NCBI GenBank assembly: GCA_907163375.1
Contig: CAJQUW010011032.1
Span: 186,001 to 250,000, forward strand
Reading direction: 5' to 3'
DNA from: Prostheceraeus crozeri
Lineage: Eukaryota > Platyhelminthes > Polycladida > Euryleptidae
Length of the DNA: 64,000 bases
The notes beneath the pieces are model-generated. The model did not search any database. It was not told the origin of the DNA and worked only from the letters and a program-made list of their open reading frames with translations. The number at the start of each line of letters is the position of its first letter. Positions within the stretch are counted from its first letter, which is position 1. The position numbers and the translations under genes are program-made. Of the stretch, positions 14,459-28,216 are shown piece after piece.

Positions 14459-17400
14459 TAGATAGTCAATTGGAGCACACAGGATCATCCACGATCATAT
14501 TAATTTCATCCGTGATTCTGGTGTAGAAAATGTGAAATCAATCGCGAGCTCACAACCAGGGTTCGTTCAGTTCATTCTCGCTACAAAGCTTCGAAGGTTG
14601 TAGATTCACACAAGCGTCAATCAGAATTGAAGTACGGCAGCCAAAACGACGTTCTGCAGGGAACGAGACCGAAAATTAGAATTTCACAAAAATAATGTAC
14701 ACTCTGGCTACTACAAATCCGCACGTCTGCCAAGTTCTAGCTTGTTCCTCCTCCTCATGTCAGACACGATAAAAAAAGTGAATCAGATGGTTAAAATGAA
14801 ATTTTCTATGTTTTCACTGATTAAGCAAAAAGTACTAAGCCCAGAGTCACAATTTTTGATATGAAATGTCTTCAAGTCATTTCCTATCATGTTAGTGCAC
14901 CCATGTCTACGAAGCTAAAGACATTCAGATTTGGAAACCTCATATTGTCGGCAAGCACATTTTTTCGAAGAAATTTGATGTGTGACACTCGTACATGGAT
15001 TTGACGTAGATTGTTTGAATATTTTATATTTTGTTATACATACAGATTTTTTGACTGTGGATTTCATAATATCGTCTCTTTTTAAAAGTGATATAAGAAT
15101 ATACATAGGGATTAATAAATGATATAAATAAATATGTATAATTCCATTTTTGATTTTTTATACTGACTCTTTTAACTTCTGTAGCTTGCACAGACATGGT
15201 TTATTAAGCAAGGATTTGGATAATTGTGCATTTTGATCTTATTTGATTATATGTACATTTTATCATCAGATGCTATCATGTATACACTGTTTAAAATTCT
15301 TTTGTGCGACGTTGAACTGCATCCGATATTAAAATTCTATGTCGACTCTTGTGATCAACGTATAATAATTGATGAAGTTCGTAAGTATATTTTCGCGAAA
15401 AATGTAGCAATGCAAGGAAGGTAGACTAATAGATGAAGTACCTATATTTGAATTAACTGTAGAATTGCTTGATCTTAGAATGTAGGACAAAAAAAAACAA
15501 TGTTCATAAAAAAGATCACAAAAATAAAATGTCATAAAAAAGTTTTTTATGAACTCGCTAGACACCTTGCATTAATTAATCTGTTTTTTTCGATCAGTAA
15601 TTGTCAGCAACTTTATAATATTAAGCTGGTAAAATGGATTGAATTAAAGCATCTTGTGTAATAGAGGCACTAATGTAAAAAGAGTACTTGCTTAGCTTTC
15701 TTGCTAACTTGTGTTTATTCGACACAAATCAATCAACTTATACAAAATCTAACTTTTTGCAGCTGATTTTACAAATAGTTACACAAAGGAGGTTGTACAA
15801 ATAGAACATTTCTGCAACTAGCAGCCATGATGGAAGTTGCGTTCCCACGCACCACTTCCATCGAAAAAAGTTCCCACAACCACCGATGCTCACGTTCGTC
15901 TCCAGTATCAGCCGAAATACGCTGACCCAGCTATCGGATGATCAATTCAGTCGACTGTCCTGGAACACCGGTAGTTTCGAAAATGTGACCGGCTCAAACC
16001 GGTGGAGCTCCAAGAGATCCGAGCATTCCGAGTGTGGTCGAAGCTCAAACCCAAGTTAGGGCAAGTTGTAGTCGGGAAGAAAGGGAGTTAGTGACCTTTT
16101 TTTGTGCTACTTTATTTTACCGGTAGGTCTATGTATATAACATGCTGAAAACGTGATGAATTGAGCTCTCGGGAATCTCACCTAAAATTGTTGTGTTCTC
16201 TACAGTTTATGTTATAACCGGATTGATTATTACATTTTGCTTTGATTTCACTGGAATTAAAAGTAATTTTCTGCTTGGATTATTCAAACAACATTTATGA
16301 CTTTTTTGAAAGCCATTTTATGCAGTCAGAAACTAAATGATAATTTTTTTTTAGTGGATGCGTCTTTCTATGAAATTTATCTAGTTTTGCAATCTAATCG
16401 CGCATTTGTTTGTTGTTATAGTGCCTTCATTATGAACCATTTATAACTTTTCATCAAATAATGCAGGACCAATATATGAAAGTTTTCATATATTTATTGA
16501 CCAATTAGATAAAATTGTTCGTGTAAATTTCTCACTGCAGTCTGACCCTGCTTTGTACTGTGTATATTGTTCAAGCTTAAATGCAGAATTTTGTTAATCC
16601 TATTTTTACAACAGATATAGGCCTATAGTTTTTTAATGAAAGTATTCAGTCACCAGTTTTGTTTTACTTTTCAGAATCTATTTCTTGCTCAAAATAACAA
16701 ATATAAATCGTTGTCAGAGTGAAGCTGCATTGCTAACTTAAAAAATGTAGTAAAATATATGGATTAAATGTACTGAAAAATAAAAAAAAGGCGATGAAAG
16801 TAATACAAACGGCACCTGGCAAATAGATCAAGCAGAAGAAGGGATAATGTCGACAATGTCGGGAAAATGTGTACTTTTTGCGCTGAGCAATTTTCCTGGG
16901 CTGCGCGAAAAAATGAAATTTGGTTCAACGCTGATTATCGCTACGTCTGTTTTGTAAAGTATTTATACAATCTTCCGTATTGGTATCGTTAGAACAACGT
17001 TCTTTGACGCATTTAAGGGTGTTCGAAATGTAACTATTTTTAATAAATGACAACCCAACTGTCAGCTTTCATGCTAATACCTACGATTACGCGCACAAAA
17101 AACGTACAAGTTCAGTTATTCATGGGATGCAATTTTTCTAACGCGCTACTTCTCAGTGGAGGCTTTACATCCAGCCTCTCTTCAATCCCTGTTCAAAATC
17201 GGAATAGCTCTATCTTTTAAGATTTCCTGTGGTTGGTTTTAACCCCTTTTGAACAAATCGTGCTTCGTGTTCAATGTCTTGTCGATATCGGGAAAATATT
17301 CAGAGCAGGTGCGACTTAACTGAGACGACTGAGAACTCAGTGCTGCAGCCAGCGTTGTGAATGGCTACCGTCCCTTATTATCACCGTATCACAGATAACC

Positions 17401-18864
17401 TCATCACCGAGAATTGTTCGACGCGTAGCGAGAGATATATGCCTCGAAATGCAAATTGACGGCGCTAAATCAACTTAGCTGATGCTCTAGTATCGACACG
17501 GGCCAACTTTAAAAATTGGCAGGAGTACACCTTCAAGCTCTTCTGAAAAATTGAAATATTCTAATTCGATCAATCACTGCCTTAAATAAAAAGTCACGAA
17601 AAATCTCCGAAAGTCCATTCATCGGCAGAAATCGGCCTATTATCTCTCTAACGTGCCAATAACAGGCCGATTAATCGGTGCGATGCACCCACAATAAAGA
17701 CATGCGTTAATTTAACCAGCTGATTTGATATTATTGATAATTTCAATTATGCTGTAATACAACCAATTTTGCCGTTTTACAGCAGCTATTGTCTGCTGTT
17801 CTGATGAAAAACATTCGTCAAATGCTGATGCCACAACTTCGTTGGATACTTATAATGTGCTTGCTTAGTTAGCCGACAATGTTGAAGGAAGCTTGTGGGA
17901 ATGTAATCCAAGTTGAAATTTACGTTTTCTGTCATTTGATCTGGTACTTCCTAAAAAAGCTAGTTGCATCGTGGAAATTGTGTCTTATTTGTGCTACATT
18001 TGCGTATAAAAATATTTACGCAAAGTAGAAAATATTGCGTTGTCCTAGCAAGAGGTATAACTGCAGCTCGATTAGTTTTTTAGTCTTCATAATGATGGAT
18101 ATTTTAATTATTATTGTACACAATGATTGTTATTGCGCTGTTTATCGTCGAGGGGAGGGGGTTAGATTGCACATAGCATATAAGGGTTTAGAGCATTCTA
18201 TGTGAGACATTCTTTGTAACAATCGAGCATGAATTTGCATTAAGGCAAAAAAAGTAACTCCCCTTTGTTTTAAGGTCGATTTTTTATTAGATTTAAAATT
18301 ACATCAGTAAAAACTGATCGGATGTTTAATACCAGACACCAGGACACAAGTGTGCTGCATCAAATGAAAGCAGCAGTGACGCTCTATGCCAACATATCAA
18401 AGATAAACATGACGGTTTAGGAGGCATCGGGAGCTTTCAAGTCGGCTTCATTAGGGAACTGTTCAACACAAGACAACAATAGCAGAAGCAAAAGCAGTAA
18501 CACATCTTAAACCCACAATCAATAGAAAATGCGAATCTCCCGACTATAATCTGTCTTCACAATTTCATAAACATTCATGTAATCAGCACATCCATAAAAT
18601 CAATTATTCTTTGTATAAAGCTTCGCACCCTTTCTACATCAATGACGGTGACATCTCGCTGTCCACCTAGTTCTAGCGAACTTTGAAGACGTGGAACGCC
18701 GCAGCACTGGCTTTGTTTGTATTGACTTCAAATCTAAAAGAAATTCGACCTTAAAACGAACGGGGGGTTAACTTTTTTGTCTTCATCAATATGAGTATGA
18801 TCTCCCGTCGTTTGGTCAGCTGCATGAATTTGTAATAGCTGTGGCAATATCACTATTTTTTCAG
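14459..18864. other. Host intron/intergenic DNA, no gene recognised
   Basis: Mixed-composition sequence without a convincing exon upstream of the NBD1 exon at 18865. A richer G+C patch at ~15820-16080 has no readable long frame. The preceding ABCC1 exon, expected to carry the start of NBD1, is not seen here, so it probably lies to the left of the window or of the Polinton. Confidence 0.5.
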
Positions 18865-19201
18865 CCTTAATATTCATTTCCATGAAGGTGAACTTACCGC
18901 AATCTGTGGTCCTGTTGGTTGTGGTAAATCAAGTATTTTGTCTACTTTATTGGGGGAAATGGACAAACTGAATGGAGCTGTAAGTGTGAAAGGCTCTATA
19001 GCTTATGCAGCGCAGGTAGCGTGGATCAGAAATGCAACCGTCAAGGAAAACATATTGTTTGGAAAAGCCTATGATGCCGATCTCTATGAGCGGGTTTTAA
19101 AAGCGTGTGCCCTGAAACCCGATTTGAAGATTTTGCCGGATGGAGACCTAACTGAAATAGGTGAAAAAGGAATAAATTTATCAGGTGGACAAAAGCAAAG
19201 G
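18865..19201 (+). CDS. ABCC1/MRP-like transporter, exon with NBD1 Walker A to signature motif
   Basis: The acceptor TTTTTTCAG ends at 18864 and the donor GTAAGT starts at 19202. The exon encodes [20 protein letters not shown] with Walker A GPVGCGKS and the Q-loop region AAQVAWI. It continues through KENILFG and [20 protein letters not shown] to the ABC signature LSGGQKQR. Spacing and wording match NBD1 of the MRP1-type ABCC subfamily, which exports glutathione and drug conjugates across the plasma membrane. The exon is 337 bp: 112 codons plus one base completing the previous codon. It joins in phase to the exon at 35918 across a 16.7-kb intron filled with transposons. Confidence 0.95.
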
Positions 19202-19689
19202 GTAAGTTTTGTTGTGACTATGCTCCAAACTTCTGCTTTATTTTTTCCTGTATATGTGAATCTTTGAAAACATTTTGCAGCATTTCATAAATTATAAGTG
19301 CACAGGTAAGAAACATCCTTGAAACACAGATGACTTGATCTTGATAGTCAGTATTGTTACATAGGTCTCTGAGTTTAGCATTTTCGAGCTTTTATAGATA
19401 AGAAGCCTATTAGGAAGTGATGAATGTGAAGATTCAGCTTCATTGATTGTAGGTGATTTATTTGAATCAGTGGTAGCTGGTGTTACTGTGTTACGAAATG
19501 GGATGTATGCAGTGCCTGCTACCTTGATTCATGAGTTAGCTGACTGAATTTGAATTCTTTTATAACACGATTATTGAATTTTGTAGGTAAAATTAGTTGG
19601 AGAATTTACACATGTACTGTTTTCTCGAATACCATAGACGCAGTTAGATGAAAGCATCTCACACTTAATCGCATAAAATGTTGCATGGT
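19202..19689. other. ABCC1 intron sequence
   Basis: It starts with a consensus donor. Nothing else is recognised before the LINE remnant. Confidence 0.6.
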
Positions 19690-21110
19690 TCACTTAAGTG
19701 TTCACTGTTTACGGTTTGCCTCCGAGTCGAGGAAGACTACTGGCGGCCTTATGGCAACGAGATCTCCATCGAACGATCGTCTCCAGGTTCCCCCTAGTTC
19801 GCCCCTTGACCTCGTCCTTCCATCTGGCTCGCGGTCTGCCTCTTTTCCTCGTCCATCCATCATTCCCAGCATCATTGTCTTCTCTAAATTCTTCTTTTTC
19901 TTCTCTGAGAACGTGACCACAAAACAATGATTTCCGGAGTAGCACCATTCCATCCAGAGGTACTGGATCTCCTAAAACGTGCAAGATCGCGTTATTTGGC
20001 AATTTCTTCACCCAAGGGATTCGCGGCATCCGCTTCCAGCACCACATCTCAAATACTTGAATCCTCCTGCACGTGTCTAACGTTGTCGTCCACGTTTCTG
20101 CTCCGCACTTGGCGATTGTGGAGACCATCGACTGAACTATCGTCTTCTTCGTGTGAATGGAAATATCATGATCCTTCCAGATTCGCCGAAGAGAAGTCAT
20201 CGCAGACCTCAAGATCTCAGGTCTGCATGCTCCGTCGTCTGTCATTAAGGATGAAAAATGAAAGTCGTCACGCACGCTAACTCTTTACCGTTGACCTCAA
20301 AACTACCAGAGTCGTTTGGGCTTGTGCACATGTACTTGGTTTTCTTGAAGTTCAGTCGGAGGCCCGCCTTCTTGCTTTCATCTCTTACTTTGAGGAGCAT
20401 CTGTTTCAGGTCTTCCTTTCATTCCGTGAGCAGAGTTGTGTCGTCCGCGTAACGCAGGTTGTTGATGGTGTATCCTCCAATCCTTGACCCTGGTTCCGTC
20501 GTGTCGGTAATAGCGTGCCGCAGGATCACTTCACACTGTAGAAGTTAAAGAGACCCGGTGAGAGGGTACAACTTTGCCTAAGTCCCTTTGAGTCATCCTT
20601 AAGTCACCCTTTCAGTCGCACACACGCTTCTTGGTCTTTGTATAGAGACTGCAGTAACGCCTCAATGTGCAAAGGTACTCCTAGTGGTTGGAGATTTTGC
20701 CACATGAGGTCATGGTCCACACAATCAAACGTTTTGATGTAGTCAATAAACCACAGGAAAAGGGGCTTCTATCGTTCTGTGGAAATCTCCGAGATCCACC
20801 TGAGATCGCGACATGATCTCTTGTTCCGCGCCATTGTCGAAAGCTAGCCTATTCCTTCGGGATTTCTCCGTGTGTGTGTACCCTCAACCTGTTTTGCAGG
20901 ATCTTCGTTATCACTTTACTAGTGTGGGAGATGAGAGCGATGATACGGTAGTTTTCACACTTCGTGTTGTCACCTCTTTTCGGGAGGGGAACGAAAATAT
21001 ATCTTTTCCAGTCCGTCGACCATTTGCCAGTTCTCCAAACCGCCTTGCATAGAGAAGTCAACGCTTCGATGCCGTGATAATTCACTTGGGATTCTTATGG
21101 CCATCATAGC
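19690..21110 (-). pseudogene. Decayed non-LTR retrotransposon (LINE) reverse transcriptase remnant
   Basis: Minus-strand fragments carry LINE landmarks in the right order. 'WKRYIFVPLPKRGDNTKCENYR' with 'ALISHTSKV' (~20870-21060) is the RT palm start. A YADD box (RYADDTTLL) lies near 20440-20460. The C-terminal tail 'KCGAETWTTTLDTCRRIQVFE' leads to 'RKRGRPRARWKDEV' (~19750-20130). Several frameshifts and stops separate them, and the segment between palm and YADD is damaged. The family resembles the RTE/CR1-like elements common in invertebrates, but the clade cannot be settled by eye. It lies antisense within the ABCC1 intron. Confidence 0.88.
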
Positions 21111-22100
21111 CGGCGGAGTGCCGTATATGAATTTTCTTTCGAATTAAAATATCTCCCGATTCCTTCATTTTGTCATACGAAAGGGTGTGGTAAAAGTCCC
21201 AGAAATCAAATGAATCGCTGTTATAGCCTGATAGCGAGAAACCAAAGTTGATGTCGTTTCTTTGATTTTTAAATTTGTGCCACTAATCTCCTTTGTCGAA
21301 CGCCCTCCAGTACGGCGAGGAACATTTGATTGATCAGACTGGTATCTATCTGACTTAATCGACATTGATTATTTGAAGCCGTAAATTTTGCATGAACTTT
21401 TCTTCGAATAACGGATGGGAAAGTTTTTTAATCTGCTTATCAGTTTGTTCACTGAAATACTGAAATTCTACTACATATGGGCCAATCCGCTGGAAATATC
21501 AACTAGGTATATATTTTTCAAGTTTAATCTAGAAAGTCAAGACTAGTGCCATTTATTTTATAAAAAAGGCACTTTACGAAATGTTAAAGATAACTTAACC
21601 CACTATCAATTGTAAATTGCGGTTTAGTGTCCTTCGAAAAGGCGTGTTTATGAATGGATAAGCGGAAATCATGGTAGGAATTTCAATACAGACCTGCCAA
21701 CTGTCCCGGATTTTGAATTTATTAACCTAAGATGAATTCTAGATCGTTTAAGAACGCATATTTCAAAAATTTGCGCTGCGCGCGCAATCCTAAGATAAGG
21801 AAACATGCATGATGATGAAGTTTGTGGATTTCTTAGTGGCATTGTCTTTTCACGCTGATGTCTTTTATTAATCATTATGTAGCCCGGATGTATTTCCTTC
21901 TATTGAGTTTAAAAAGGTAGTAAGTGTTTTCCAGTTTTTGCGACGAATGCTGTTGATAAGGTGGGATGTATCTTATGATCTTGCTTTCAGACTGATCTTT
22001 CTTTTGAAGAGACTTGAGACCATACTGTTGACTTGTAAACGTCAATTATGCATAATCATTCTCCAAGTCTTGTAGACCTTTAGTTTAACATTTTTTATGG
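21111..22100. other. ABCC1 intron sequence without recognised features
   Basis: No coherent frame or repeat pair was found. Short frames on the minus strand have no recognisable domain. Confidence 0.5.
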
Positions 22101-22108
22101 TCCACAGT

Positions 22109-23151
22109 CAAGGCATTCGAACGAACGGTTTGAACGAACGAACAAACGGTATTCTGATCAATTTTCAGATGAACGAATTATCGAACGGTATGTCTGAGAA
22201 GCCGTTGAACGGTGATCGGAACGAACGGGGTTTTTTACTTGATTTAACGTGATTTAACGGTACATTTACTAATTCTATCACAAATTAGTAACAATTTCCA
22301 TTAAAGTGTAGATTTCATAGTGTAAAGAATTTGAATAGACATATTCTCTAGAATTACTCTGCCCTTGTGTTTGAAAATTTTCGGATTTTTTGGCATGATG
22401 ATGGGATCCTGACCGAAAGGACACGTCCTGTCTGACCACTACATTTCAACAATTCGTTTTAAGCTGTTTTTCAGTTTGCTTTAATAAAATTTGTTTGACT
22501 CCTGTAAAGCGTTATTCGTTATTGAATGGTGCAATGATTTCCATCTAATCATTTCATGCACATCTCGTTGCATGCCGTACTATGGACTGTGGATGTACGT
22601 GTAAGTACCAGACTAGGGTATGGTAGCTTACATAGGCTACACATCTTGGTTACTGAATGGTAGCCTCGACTAATTCGTTCACTTTTTCTTATTTTTATCC
22701 TGATGATTTTATTGATTGTTACTTATAGTGAATACTAAATGTAATACAAAAATCCATCAGACATCAGTTGGCCTACGGATAAATCTCGAAATCTCGATAT
22801 TAATATTTCCTTTCAATTAAAGAATTCAAGATTGCCTACCTGAAGATAAACGTGACGACCAAATGACGTTCTATCGTTATAACCTGAAAAAAATTCAAAT
22901 AAAATCAAAAAAAATAAATTCATTTTCTGACCCTACCGTATATTCATTATCTGCTAGAGAGGGTCCATAAAAATTGACGTTTATTTTGACTTAAAAAGAA
23001 CGAACGAACGGGTGTTTCATGCTGCAAATGAACGGAACGGCTCTTTTTCTTGTCTGAGCTCATTTGAACGGTGAACGAATTAACGGGTCTGAGAGGCTGA
23101 TGAACGGAAGAGTTAACGAACGGTGAAATACGTGACCGTTCAAATGCCCTG
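22109..23151. mobile_element. Non-autonomous hAT-type element, ~1.04 kb, with perfect 8-bp TSD
   Basis: The ends CAAGGCATTCGAACG (left) and CGTTCAAATGCCCTG (right, inverted) form imperfect terminal inverted repeats. They are flanked by identical TCCACAGT at 22101-22108 and 23152-23159. Many GAACGAACGG repeats lie at both ends. No transposase frame is present. An 8-bp duplication with CA..G/C..TG ends is the hAT hallmark. Confidence 0.88.
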
Positions 23152-23159
23152 TCCACAGT

Positions 23160-24469
23160 TGCCTTGCTGTTATGAAATAGACTTATTTATCATTTATAAG
23201 TGTTACTTTTCTACTTTTGATTCCAAATCATAAATGGAGTTGAAAAGCTGATGAAATGGGATTGCTACTCGACCATTTTGGTAATACCGTAAATACCCGC
23301 ATATAGGACGCACTTTTTTCTTCAGAAGTTGACTTAAAAGCCCAGGTGCGTCTTATCCATGGACAAATTTATTATAAAAATAATGCAATTATCAAAAATC
23401 AAAAATTTCCTATAAACATTTCATACTTGCAATATTTGTCAATATTTATCAATATTTTTGACTGACAGGATGAGTGAGTCCATTTCAAAAATTAGTCCCC
23501 TCATGGCACCATGACATTGTAAAAAGTCACTATTAATGAAAATTGTCTGTGTAGTTGATCAGTCACGTTCCAAATATTGATAAAGTTATCACGCCTATGT
23601 ATTTTTTTAGAAGTCAATGAAATAATTGTCATCTTTAACTGTATAGAGGGCCTTCACATCCCACTGGAGATATTGAATAGGCCTATATAGTACGGTCGGA
23701 ATATATCAAAAAGTGGCCAAACCTAGAAACACCAAGCTGAAAATTAGCAGAGACATTCCTGACAGTACCGGTATTGACAAAAAACCCCACCGAAATCCAC
23801 CCAGAAACATTTTTTCGACATACCCATTTATTAAACATGTGATTAACTATGTATCACTATTAATAGAATTTTGCGAATTACTAAGAACATGGTCATGTCG
23901 CATATTAAATTGAAGCATATCATCAGGTGAGTGCAATCATGTTATTCTCCAGTTTCAGGAATTTATATTATTCAAGTAATAATGATGATGACAATTATAC
24001 ATATGTACGTACCTGTAAAAGCTTGATTATATTTGTAGAGTTGCCATGATTACTCAAAGCATATCATGTGGCATATGAAAGTGAAGCTCATCATCAATGA
24101 ACCGCAACTACGTTGTTCTCCAAGAACAAAATGTAATGATGTGGGCTATAACAATAAGAATAAAATGTAGTTAAGGACCTAAGCTATGTGTTTGTTATCA
24201 GTTTATCACAAATCAGTATTTACTTCTAATATGGATTGCGTGCTTCGCAAACTCTAAGTTTAGACTAGAATCATGACAACCTGCCCTTGTCTTATTTTGA
24301 GTTCATTATAGTTGATGAGTCTTCAATTTAAAGTGAACGTACTCAATATTGTGCAGGCCCACTTTTGCACCAATGTTTAGTATGAATAATTTGTATTATG
24401 AAGTATAGGGATCATGCGGAACTTCGCAACATACATTCAGTATAACAAAATTCTGCTGATGTCAGTATA
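23160..24469. other. ABCC1 intron sequence
   Basis: Near 23290-23350, 'CCCGCATATAGGACGCAC' and 'GTGCGTCTTATCC' face each other as inverted repeats of a small decayed transposon. No gene is seen. Confidence 0.45.
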
Positions 24470-24477
24470 CTCTAGAT

Positions 24478-25548
24478 CAGGGGTGCGCAACCTTTTACAT
24501 TTTTTGGCCGCCATTTCGAAGGCCAAAAGAATCACGGCCGCACTTTATATGTGTGCAAACAACTATGTCAATACCCAATCCTTTTTATATTCTACCACTC
24601 AGATTAGCTTTCCCTGATGAATGACGCAGTGAAAATCGCATAAAGGCCTACTTTGTAAAGAAGGAGTTAGTAAGTAAACCCATATACGACCGACGGTCAT
24701 TTTTGACCCGAAAAGACATAAGGTGTTATTATAGCACTTGAAAAGTTGAAAGCATGTTTTTTCCAACCGAAGCAGAAAACACTATGCTAAGACACTATAA
24801 ATAATAATTCATAAAGGAGTCACGAGCCGTACAAAATCCGTTCATTCATTCACCACAGAGCCTGTCTGTTCTGGGCATTCACTCGTATATATGCCTACGC
24901 ATTTCTAGAACCTCGTATATAAGCCTGCCTACCTTGCGTTATTATTGAAGTTATAAAGTATATTATTATTACTAATCATACAGTTCTTTCGCAATTCAAA
25001 ACGTGAGCTTTAAATTTAATGATAAATGTGAAATAAAGACACAAGTGAAATGTTACCACATTTTATTTATGAAAATGCACAAAATCTAAATAGGTTGAAA
25101 TACAATATCTCGTAAAGAAATTACAATATCTTTCGATTCAATCCGTTGTTTCACACAAGCACATAGCACTACCGCTGTAGAAAATGATCTAGTAGGCATC
25201 CTTATTCAGGTCATGGACTTGAAGCCAGCGCGCGCGAACAATTCGAGCAAACTACCATTCTTTCTTTTAGCTGATGACTCTAGCCATGAATGCAACTTCC
25301 CTAAAATATTCTATTCTTGATTTATCGAACTGCTTGAACGCCTTCATCGCGCCTGCGGGCGCGCATTTTTCCAAGCAGCATGGGCATAAAGGTGTTCGAC
25401 AATTGCAAGGTGATTAGTATGCTACTATACTGACGATTGTTTTTCGATTGCCTTGAACTCCAGAATATTTGTAATATTCTTTTTCATTTACTTCTCATTG
25501 TCACGGTCGCACTTTGCCACTGCTACGGCCGCAGGTTGCGCACCCCTG
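24478..25548. mobile_element. Non-autonomous hAT-type element, ~1.07 kb, with perfect 8-bp TSD
   Basis: The terminal inverted repeats are CAGGGGTGCGCAACC and GGTTGCGCACCCCTG (15/15). The target duplication CTCTAGAT is at 24470-24477 and 25549-25556. Further inward GGCCGC/GCGGCC repeats match. The element has no coding capacity. Exact termini and duplication imply a fairly recent insertion. Confidence 0.93.
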
Positions 25549-25556
25549 CTCTAGAT

Positions 25557-26189
25557 TATATTTTTAACAACAAATCGAATACTTCGAAAATGTTTCTGTG
25601 TAACCTCGTTTGATTTGATATGACTTCAATGTCCGATTCTTCTTCGTCATTACTGTTGTAACTTTCGATCTCATTTTCCATATTGTCACAACTCTCTCTC
25701 CTTGGCAGTTCTGGCACGTTTTTACATATATTTGAATCCATTTTTTCTACACGAACACAATGCGGTAGAGCAATTTCTTTGGCATCGACATCGAATGATT
25801 TTGATAATATCTGAGGGAACTAGCTCCCGATCTGTGGTTATAGGAACCAATTGCGACTTTTCTTCTTTCCATCTCCAACTGCTGAACATCATACTTTTAC
25901 TTTAAGTCACATTCTTCCACTTCAAAATTTGTAAGTTCACCCTTAGAGAATGAAAATGGGCTGATCCATCAGTTGGTGGAAGCATTTCTCGTCAGATGGT
26001 CTTCTTTGAGGTAGATAGCTGTTTAAGTCAAGTGTCGCAGATTGTTGAACTTTTCCTCACCAGTCACTCCTTCCGTTATACACCATGTCAATTGTTTTGT
26101 GTCCAACCGGCCAGATCTTATGGACTGTTGCTTCGTCGGAGTGAAAAGCTTAGTTTAGGGATTGGAGTTCATCAGATCGTTCTAATTTC
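25557..26189. other. Possible degraded repeat coding sequence, minus strand
   Basis: A 61-aa minus-strand frame (acidic 'SYNSNDEEESDIEVI') and short frames up to 26180 may belong with the remnant at 26190-26519, but stops are frequent and nothing is recognisable. Confidence 0.25.
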
Positions 26190-26519
26190 TTAAGAATTGC
26201 CCATTGCCCGTGTTATGTTTAGCAGAAGTTGTGTCGCAACCAGCCCATGTGTGTACAGAATGTGCTTCGAAATGATGTTTTCAACATTCGCTATAATATC
26301 GGGGATGGCATGAAATCGAATTTCAACATTCGAACGTTTTGATGATTCAGATAAGAAAAAAATACAGATGTACTCCATGTACTGAATCCACAACTTCGCT
26401 GCTCTGAATCTTTTTGATAGATTCAGTTTGCGTCTTTGAATAGCTTCTTCTAAGCAAACAAAGGATTTGCTCTTGAGTACTTGGTCTAAGTTAATGGATC
26501 CACTCAGGATACCGGGCAT
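26190..26519 (-). pseudogene. Remnant of a dispersed invertebrate repeat-protein family
   Basis: A 109-aa open minus frame contains 'GSINLDQVLKSKSFVCLEEA' followed by 'KLWIQYMEYI'. That wording recalls a multi-copy uncharacterised protein family in animal genomes (S..TAKLW.QYM..). No start context or partner exon is visible and the C-terminal half looks scrambled. It is most likely a transposon-borne or retro-copied fragment. Confidence 0.35.
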
Positions 26520-28213
26520 GATATCATGAATAGCCTTGATATCTCACTCTTCGATCTCTTCAATTTGAATATAAATTTTTCAGGACAAAAAATATGGCAG
26601 ATAAATTATGACGACTACCCTTTTTGAGAACCTTGGTACCTGGCCCATGTATGAAATATGAAAGTTAGTTTGAATAATACTTTCAGAACGCTTGCTATAA
26701 GACTTTGCACGATTTGGAACGTGACTGACCGCCTGGATTGTCCCATATGAAGCTCAGAGGCTATGTTGACTGGCGGAGTGCCCTCAGGGCAGTGTTCGCT
26801 TTGCGCATGGTAGACCTGGTTTTAAGCCTTATTCGGATCAACCCTAAAACATTTAAGATAGATGCATTCTGCATTCTTGCTAATCACCTAGTACAAAAGA
26901 ATGATAGTGGGATAACGGTAAAAGAGATGCAACCCGAAAGTGCGAAGTGGGACCCATAGTAGCATACCAGCCCAGTCTATCCAGGACCCAACTAACAACA
27001 GCCCTGTACCACCCTTTGAAGCCTTGATGTGTTACAAAGGATGGAGGCACACAGGGATATACTGCTACCCTTATGTGAAAGTCCCCATCAAGCTCCTCTA
27101 CTTCGGAGGATTTGCACTCGTGTCATACTGACTTCCAACAGAAACAACCTCGTCAGCAATCCTCCACATTATCAGGGACGTGGCGTCTCAGGGACACATT
27201 TGTCAGCCCCCAGTCATAAGCACTAGCTCGACGGGGCCAACCCAAAAAGAGCCAACCCTAGCATCAAGTAGCCAGACGGCTATCCCAGACATGACCATCA
27301 AGCACGTGCTCCCAGAAAGAATTCCGTTGAGCAGTCTTTAGCAGTTGTTAATGGAATAACTGTTCTCCATGGTCAACAGATGTATTTCGTGGAGTCACCA
27401 AACCTTTCTTTGGACCCAGAGTCGCCTAGGGTAATGTAAAAGATGCACCCGAAGGTGCAAAGGGGACCCATGTTAGCAACAATCTAGCCCAGTCTACCCA
27501 GCAGCCCTGCACCACCCTTGGAGGCCTTGATGTGTTACAAAGGGTTAATGAAAACTCGGCCATGTTGAAAAAGAGCGCTAATGTGTTTCCGAGTGTAAAC
27601 AATATTGAAGTACTAATTTCATTTGCGGAAGTGTGAAGATGATTTTGCTTTTTAGGAGGTGGCACGCACAAAATAGCAGACTACAAATCACCTACGTGTC
27701 CTACAAATTCACATTCTGCATTTTTATTATCTCTGAGCATGATATGGTTTTTAAAGGTGTAGCTTGGTCGAAGTTTTGACTGTCTCAATCGGCACTTCTA
27801 TCTCAATCTACAGCTGTTGCACCACGACTTAAGTTGAACATTTTTTGTATCTAATATCGTTCATTTCACTTGTTCTTGCTACGACTTTTTCAAATTTGTC
27901 TTCTATCGAAGTTGAAGCCTCACGATTATCATTATTGAGGCATTTAAATATACGCTATTCTATTCTTTCTATTATCTTTCTTATCCTGCGTTGAACGGGA
28001 CATCTCTCACCATGTCAAGTAGCGTCATCTACGCACAACAGCCGAAAACAAAATGGAATTTATGATGACGCCTACCCAGAGACAGGGGTTAGGAAGACAG
28101 AATCATTCGCTACTGGATGCATGGAGAGCAGAGGTTACAGCTAGGCGTTGAAATGTGCCATCAGAATGCGCGTCGAAAGTAAAAGTCACATGCTGGGTCG
28201 ATATTTAACTACC
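26520..28213. repeat. Intron with two ~120-bp direct repeats
   Basis: Sequence at ~26918-27045 (AAGAGATGCAACCCGAAAGT, GGGACCCAT, CAGCCCTG, CCTTGATGTGTTACAAAGG) recurs at ~27431-27545. The repeats bracket ~400 bp and may be the ends of a small non-autonomous element. No gene is recognised. Confidence 0.45.
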
Positions 28214-28216
28214 ATG

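Noticed and set aside
14261-14488. 75-aa Gly/Ser/Trp-rich minus-strand frame
   Set aside because: It is produced by the GACCCAC minisatellite; no gene context.
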